From NCBI GenBank assembly GCA_033856025.1, contig JAWVFQ010000007.1, positions 1 to 64,000 on the forward strand: DNA of 64,000 nucleotides. Direction: 5' to 3'. The stretch comes from AC-38 sp033856025 (lineage in GTDB: Bacteria; Actinomycetota; Thermoleophilia; Solirubrobacterales; Solirubrobacteraceae). Shown here in pieces: positions 59,923 to 64,000 of the stretch. The position numbers and the translations under genes were made by a program. The notes under the pieces were generated by a model. It searched no databases and had not been told where the DNA came from. It saw nothing but the letters and a program-made list of their open reading frames with translations. The number at the start of each line of letters is the position of its first letter. The stretch's first letter is position 1.

Positions 59923-60833
59923 GGCGTCCCGCCCTGGGCGCGCAGCGAAGCCGAGCCCGACCGGGTCCCGCGGGTGAGGATCTGGACGAAGTCCAGGCGG
60001 CGCAGGTCGGCGAAGGGGCGGATGTGCACGCGCTGGTACTGCGAGAGCTCCTGATCGTCGGCCTTGGTCACCACGCCGATCGGCAGGTTGGCCGGGAACA
60101 GCGACTCCAGCCGGCTCGATTGGCTGCCCGCCGTGACGATGGTGTCGCCCGAGCGCAGGCTGGCGCGCCGCGGGACGAACTCCAGCAGCAGGTCGCGCGG
60201 TCGCCCGACCGCGGGCTGCACGACGCCCGTGATCCCGTTGCCGGCGTCGGTGACCGCGGGGGTGAGCACGCGGGCCGACACGCCGCTCGTGCTGTCGGTG
60301 AGCAGCGTGACCTGGCTGGCGCCGGCGGTCACGGCGGTCACCTTGCCCACCAGGCCGTCGCCGGATACGACCGGCTGGTCCTTGCGTACGCCGGCCGAGC
60401 TGCCCTTGTCCACGGTGATCGTGGCGTACCAGACGGTGGGCGAGCGGCCGATGACCCGCGCGGTGACGGGCTCGTAGCCGGCCACGGTGTCGGAGCGGTC
60501 GAGGTTGACCAGGCGGCGCAACTGGGCGTTCTCGCGCTCGGCCGCCTGCGCGCCGATCACGCGGCGGCGCAGGTCGTTGCGCTCCTTGCGCAGGTTGGCG
60601 CGGTCCTTGCGCGCGTGCCAGGTGTCGTCGACCCAGCCGAACAGGTCGCGCACCGGCTTCAGGGCGCGGCTGGCCCCCTCCTGGACCGGCGCGGTCACGT
60701 CGAGGACCCCGCGCTGGAGCGTGTGGAACGGCCCTCCGGCGGATTCGCCGAAGTACGCCGTCAGGAGTACGAATGAGGCGGCGACGAGCAGTGCGAGGAC
60801 CGCTCTGCGCCTACGGACCGATTGCTTGTACAC
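59919..60833 (-). CDS. mreC: Rod shape-determining protein MreC
   Basis: A 304-residue extracytoplasmic scaffold. An N-terminal TM (about 12-27) precedes a coiled coil (about 80-110, RKERNDLRRRVIGAQAAERENAQLRRLVN). Two beta-rich domains follow (VTARVIGRSPTVWYATITVDKGSSAGVRKDQPVV, SGDGLVGKV). It links MreB to the PBP2-RodA synthases. The start is GTG at 60833, 33 bp downstream of mreB. A basic motif (RRRRA) precedes the TM. Confidence 0.94.
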   Translation of the reverse strand: MYKQSVRRRRAVLALLVAASFVLLTAYFGESAGGPFHTLQRGVLDVTAPVQEGASRALKPVRDLFGWVDDTWHARKDRANLRKERNDLRRRVIGAQAAERENAQLRRLVNLDRSDTVAGYEPVTARVIGRSPTVWYATITVDKGSSAGVRKDQPVVSGDGLVGKVTAVTAGASQVTLLTDSTSGVSARVLTPAVTDAGNGITGVVQPAVGRPRDLLLEFVPRRASLRSGDTIVTAGSQSSRLESLFPANLPIGVVTKADDQELSQYQRVHIRPFADLRRLDFVQILTRGTRSGSASLRAQGGTP

Positions 60834-60866
60834 GGGAAGGGCGAACCTTGGCAGTCGTGGCGGCGC

Positions 60867-61919
60867 TCACTGGTAGCGCCGCTTGCGATTGCGCGAGTGC
60901 TTGTTGGTGCGGTGTATGACCTCGAACTCCTCGAGCGACCGGCCGCTTCCGACGGCCACGCACGTCAGCGGGGACTCCGCCAGGTGCGCCGGCATCTGCG
61001 TCTCCTCGCGCAGGCGGTCGTCGAGGCCCTGCAGCAGGGAGCCGCCGCCGGCCAGCATGATCCCACGATCCATGATGTCGGAGGCCAGCTCCGGTGGGGT
61101 GCGGTCCAGCGTCTCCTTGACGGCGTCGACGATCTGGGTCAGGGGCTCGTCGAGCGCCTGGCGGATCTCCTCGGAGGTCAGGACGATCGTCTTGGGCAGG
61201 CCGGTCACCATGTCGCGCCCGCGGATCTCGGCCTGGACCTCCTCCTCCATCGGGAACGCCGAGCCGATCTCCAGCTTGACCTCCTCGGCGGTCTGCTGCC
61301 CGATGAGCAGCTTGTACTCGCGCTTGCAGTAGTTGATGATCGCCTCGTCGAGCTCGTCTCCCCCGATGCGGATGGACTGGGAGACGACGATCCCGCCGAG
61401 GCTGATGACGGCCACCTCGGACGTCCCGCCGCCGATGTCCACGACCATGCTGCCGGTCGGCTCGCCGACGGGGAGGCCGGACCCGATCGCGGCGGCCATC
61501 GGCTCCTCGATCAGGTAGGCGGTGCGAGCGCCCGCGCTCAGGCAGGCCTCCTCCACCGCGCGCTTCTCCACGCCGGTGACGCCGGAGGGCACGCAGACCA
61601 CGACGCGGGGGTGCGCCCAGCGGTTCTGGTGGACCTTCTGGATGAAGTGGCGCAGCATCTCCTCGGTCACGTCGAAATCGGCGATGACGCCGTCCTTGAG
61701 GGGGCGGATGGCGCTGATCGTGCCGGGGGTGCGCCCGAGCATCCGCTTGGCCTCTATCCCCACGGCGTGGACCTCACCGGTGCGCGAGTCGATGGCGACC
61801 ACGGACGGCTCGGAGAGGACGATCCCGCGCCCGCGCACGTAGACGAGCGTGTTGGCGGTCCCGAGATCGACCGCCATGTCGCGGCCCCCGAAGCCGGTGA
61901 GGTACGAGAAGAAGCCCAT
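60867..61919 (-). CDS. mreB: Rod shape-determining actin homologue MreB
   Basis: A 350-residue actin-like ATPase. It has MAVDLGTANTLVYVRGRGIVLSEPSVVA, the phosphate loop VVDIGGGTSEVAVISLGGIV, and LAGGGSLLQGLDDRL. An amphipathic N-terminus (MGFFSYL) probably contacts the membrane. It organises lateral peptidoglycan synthesis with MreC, MreD, RodA and PBP2. The C-terminus is very basic (RTNKHSRNRKRRYQ). It leads the operon; a possible -10 lies about 100 bp upstream. Confidence 0.97.
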   Translation of the reverse strand: MGFFSYLTGFGGRDMAVDLGTANTLVYVRGRGIVLSEPSVVAIDSRTGEVHAVGIEAKRMLGRTPGTISAIRPLKDGVIADFDVTEEMLRHFIQKVHQNRWAHPRVVVCVPSGVTGVEKRAVEEACLSAGARTAYLIEEPMAAAIGSGLPVGEPTGSMVVDIGGGTSEVAVISLGGIVVSQSIRIGGDELDEAIINYCKREYKLLIGQQTAEEVKLEIGSAFPMEEEVQAEIRGRDMVTGLPKTIVLTSEEIRQALDEPLTQIVDAVKETLDRTPPELASDIMDRGIMLAGGGSLLQGLDDRLREETQMPAHLAESPLTCVAVGSGRSLEEFEVIHRTNKHSRNRKRRYQ

Positions 61920-62020
61920 GTGAGGGTGGGACTGTGGTTGGGACTGGTCCGGCGAGCATTGCGGCCCCCGCGCGACTCGTCCGAGCCGCTATCCAGCCGT
62001 GGCGAAGCCGCGCGGGGCGG

Positions 62021-62026
62021 AGTGTA
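62021..62026 (-). promoter_or_regulatory. Possible -10 element for mreB
   Basis: TACACT on the minus strand, about 100 nt before the mreB ATG, lies in the 157-bp gap between maf and mreB. No clear -35 is found at 16-18 nt. Only a weak candidate. Confidence 0.25.
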
Positions 62027-62076
62027 GCGAAGCGGGGTCCGCCGATTGACGGATGCAAGCGCGATTTCCCCGCAAT

Positions 62077-62631
62077 TCACGCAGTCTTCAGGAGGTCGAG
62101 CAGCACGGCCACCGGGAGGCCGACGACGGTGAAGTAGTCGCCTGTGACGGAGCGCACGAGCCCGGCCCCGCGTCCCTGGATCGCGTAGCCCCCCGCCTTG
62201 TCCGCCCATTCGTTCGTGGCGACGTACTCGGCGATGTCGCTGGCGCTCAGCTCGCGAAAGCTCACGTCGGTGGAGGCCAGCGCCTCGTGCTCGCCGCCGA
62301 GACCGCCGACCATGCACAGCGCGCCGAGCACCGCGTGCGTGCGACCGGACAGCCGCCGCAGGTGCGACTCGGCCTCCGCGGCGTCGGCCGGCTTGCCCAG
62401 GATGTCCCCGCCCAGGACGACCACGGTGTCCGCTCCCAGGACCCGCCGCCCGGGGTGCGACTCGGCCACCGCCCGCGCCTTGCGCCGCGCGTTCTCCCGC
62501 GCCGCGTCGCGGGCATCCCCGGCCACGATCTCCTCCACGCCCGACGGAACGGCCTCGAACGGAATTCCGATCTGCTCGAGGATCGCCGCGCGCTGCGGCG
62601 AGCTCGAAGCGAGGATGAGGGGGTCCGTCAA
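62077..62631 (-). CDS. maf: Maf family nucleotide pyrophosphatase
   Basis: A 184-residue house-cleaning NTP pyrophosphatase. LILASSSPQRAAILEQIGIPFEAVPSGVEE is the diagnostic N-terminus; GADTVVVLGGDILGKPADAAEAESHLRRLSGRTHAVLGALCMV carries the catalytic Asp. It hydrolyses modified or non-canonical nucleotides and has been linked to septum arrest. maf next to mre genes is a common order. The ATG at 62631 overlaps the stop of the upstream secreted-protein gene. Confidence 0.95.
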   Translation of the reverse strand: MTDPLILASSSPQRAAILEQIGIPFEAVPSGVEEIVAGDARDAARENARRKARAVAESHPGRRVLGADTVVVLGGDILGKPADAAEAESHLRRLSGRTHAVLGALCMVGGLGGEHEALASTDVSFRELSASDIAEYVATNEWADKAGGYAIQGRGAGLVRSVTGDYFTVVGLPVAVLLDLLKTA

Positions 62632-64000
62632 ATTGGTGCGAAGTCCAGGTAGCTGCTCTCGCGGATCGCGAGGCGGCGCAGGACTATCTTGACATCACCG
62701 GACGTGGAACCCATGTGGGCTTCGGCGGTGAAGGTGTTACCGCGGCGCAGGCGCAGGACGATCCGGCGCGCGCGGAACGTGCGCAACGGCACGGAGGTGG
62801 ACAGCAGTGCGCCTCCGAGCTCGGACAGCAGCGGCCCGGGGCAGCGGCCGCGCAGCGGGTTGCCATCGCCGTAGCCGCCCGAGTAGCGCACCGTCACCCT
62901 GCGGCCGACCACGCTGATGTCCAACGAGCCGGTGCGAGCCGGGATGGCGCTGCCGCAGAACCCGCCTGTCTGCCAGGTCTGCGACTGCACGGCGGTCCCC
63001 GGCCCGGACCAGTTGGCCCCGCCGTGCACCGACTCGACCCCGCGCGACGGCCCCGACATCAGGCCGAGGGCCGCGCGGAAGCGGCTGCGGGGAACCGTCG
63101 CCGGGCCCTGCGCGGTCAGAGCGGCCTCGCCGCTCGTGGCCCGGGCCGTGAGGTCGACCTTTCCCTCCAGCCCACAGGCGTCCAGCGGCGCGCAGCGGCC
63201 GGGGTCGGGCTGCCCGCGAAGGGCGACGCGTACGCGACCGGTCACGCGCTCCACCCGGTAGACGGCGGTCAGGACGCGGGCGCGCCGGCGACGGACGGGC
63301 AACGAAGCCGGCGCCGGCGCGGCTTCGTCGGTGCGCCGGGGGTGGCCCAGCCGGAACACGAGCGAGGAGCGCACCGTCCCGGCGAAGCCATGCCCCGCGA
63401 ACCCCCGCTCGGCCGGCAGGGCGACGGTCAGTCGGCCGCGGCGCATGGCGGCAAGCGAGACGCGCGGCGATGGGAGAGCACGCGCCACGTCCGCCTGCAG
63501 CGGCCCGCCGCAGCGCGTGGCGAACAGGTCCTCGCCGCCGAACCCGGTGAGATCGAAGCGCAGCCGCCCCGGACCCGCGGGGTCCAACGTGGGCGCCGCG
63601 TTGGAGCGGCCGGCATCGGCGCACGTCGCCACGGCGCCATCGAGCCCGCGACGCACCTGGGCCACGACGCTCGCGGGCTCGTCCAACCCGGACGCCAGGA
63701 AGACGACTCCGTCGGTCTGGCGGTGGCCGCCGAGCACCGTGTCCAACACGAGAAGCGTGCCCCGTGGTCCCGGGTCCCAGACGATGTGCCCGGCGGTGTC
63801 GCAGGTCCCCAGGAACGCGCAGCCCGACGCGCGGTCGCCGTGGAACTCGACCTCCACCCGCCCCTGGATCGCCATCGGAGCCTGGGTCTGGCGCACCACC
63901 CGGCCCGGCCCGCCGAACACGATCCCGAACTCGCCGCCGGAGGCGCGAGCCCCCGCGAGCGCGTCGCCCGACCCGGTCAGGGTCAGCAGGGCGGCGACCG
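62628..64000 (-). CDS. Secreted protein of unknown function (5' end outside window)
   Basis: At least 457 residues, open to the right edge. The last visible upstream residues (AALLTLTGSGDALAGARASG) look like the end of a signal peptide, so the real start lies outside. The mature part contains about eight Cys and beta-rich segments such as VEVEFHGDRASGCAFLGTCDTAGHIVW, DLFATRCGGPLQADV and GRCPGPLLSELGG. A second block (ARVLTAVYRVERVTGRVRVALRGQPDPGRC) has a similar Cys and strand pattern, suggesting two related domains. No enzyme motif is recognised. It overlaps maf by 4 bp. Confidence 0.75.
   Translation of the reverse strand, partial: VAALLTLTGSGDALAGARASGGEFGIVFGGPGRVVRQTQAPMAIQGRVEVEFHGDRASGCAFLGTCDTAGHIVWDPGPRGTLLVLDTVLGGHRQTDGVVFLASGLDEPASVVAQVRRGLDGAVATCADAGRSNAAPTLDPAGPGRLRFDLTGFGGEDLFATRCGGPLQADVARALPSPRVSLAAMRRGRLTVALPAERGFAGHGFAGTVRSSLVFRLGHPRRTDEAAPAPASLPVRRRRARVLTAVYRVERVTGRVRVALRGQPDPGRCAPLDACGLEGKVDLTARATSGEAALTAQGPATVPRSRFRAALGLMSGPSRGVESVHGGANWSGPGTAVQSQTWQTGGFCGSAIPARTGSLDISVVGRRVTVRYSGGYGDGNPLRGRCPGPLLSELGGALLSTSVPLRTFRARRIVLRLRRGNTFTAEAHMGSTSGDVKIVLRRLAIRESSYLDFAPI

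Overview
The window is very GC-rich, densely coding chromosomal DNA with many GTG starts and genes chained by 1-4 nt stop/start overlaps. The gene set (fused hisIE, DnaJ with HrcA, MurJ, mreBCD-mrdA-rodA, comEA-comEC, Arg-rich secreted beta-helix/PKD proteins, MaoC pair) suggests a deep-branching actinobacterium, probably Thermoleophilia (Solirubrobacterales-like). That placement is inference from gene content and composition. No stretch longer than about 300 bp lacks a gene.

Layout. 1-10670 is one long minus-strand run: ndh, yqeY, phoH, ybeY, era, hisIE, trpE, trpG, trpD, trpC, an HtrA-type protease, and trpF running off the left edge. TrpG carries an extra C-terminal NTF2/SnoaL-like domain. 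10708-12944 is an apparently intact IS1595/ISXO2-type transposon with near-perfect 24-bp terminal inverted repeats and an 8-bp target duplication. It carries a transposase, a 336-residue two-TM coiled-coil passenger protein, and a 51-residue Lys-rich ORF divergent from the transposase. It sits in the short divergent promoter region between ndh and a GNAT acetyltransferase. 12995-23600 holds the GNAT, a phytoene-dehydrogenase-like flavoprotein, a secreted beta-propeller, the hrcA-dnaJ-prmA block, a MaoC dehydratase pair, an SDR, a YjbQ protein and a sugar dehydrogenase lipoprotein.

23637-36415 carries lepA, murJ, rpsT, holA, comEC, comEA, two tandem GGDEF-EAL membrane proteins and a LOG-like protein. 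36420-47762 carries a nitroreductase, a methyltransferase, two tandem secreted beta-helix/PKD paralogues, leuS, an epoxide-hydrolase-like protein, a coiled-coil protein, Glu/Leu dehydrogenase and a lipoprotein. 47796-53956 has tRNA-Ala, then rsfS-nadD-proA-proB-obg, an SDR, a small membrane protein and rpmA. 53946-61919 has rplU, RNase E/G, rodA, mrdA, mreD, mreC and mreB, the elongasome of a rod-shaped cell. 62077-64000 has maf and a secreted protein cut by the right edge.

Most of the window is housekeeping. The one clearly mobile region is the transposon. The less ordinary host features are the TrpG fusion, the protease inside the trp series, the tandem paralogue pairs and several unexplained inverted repeats.
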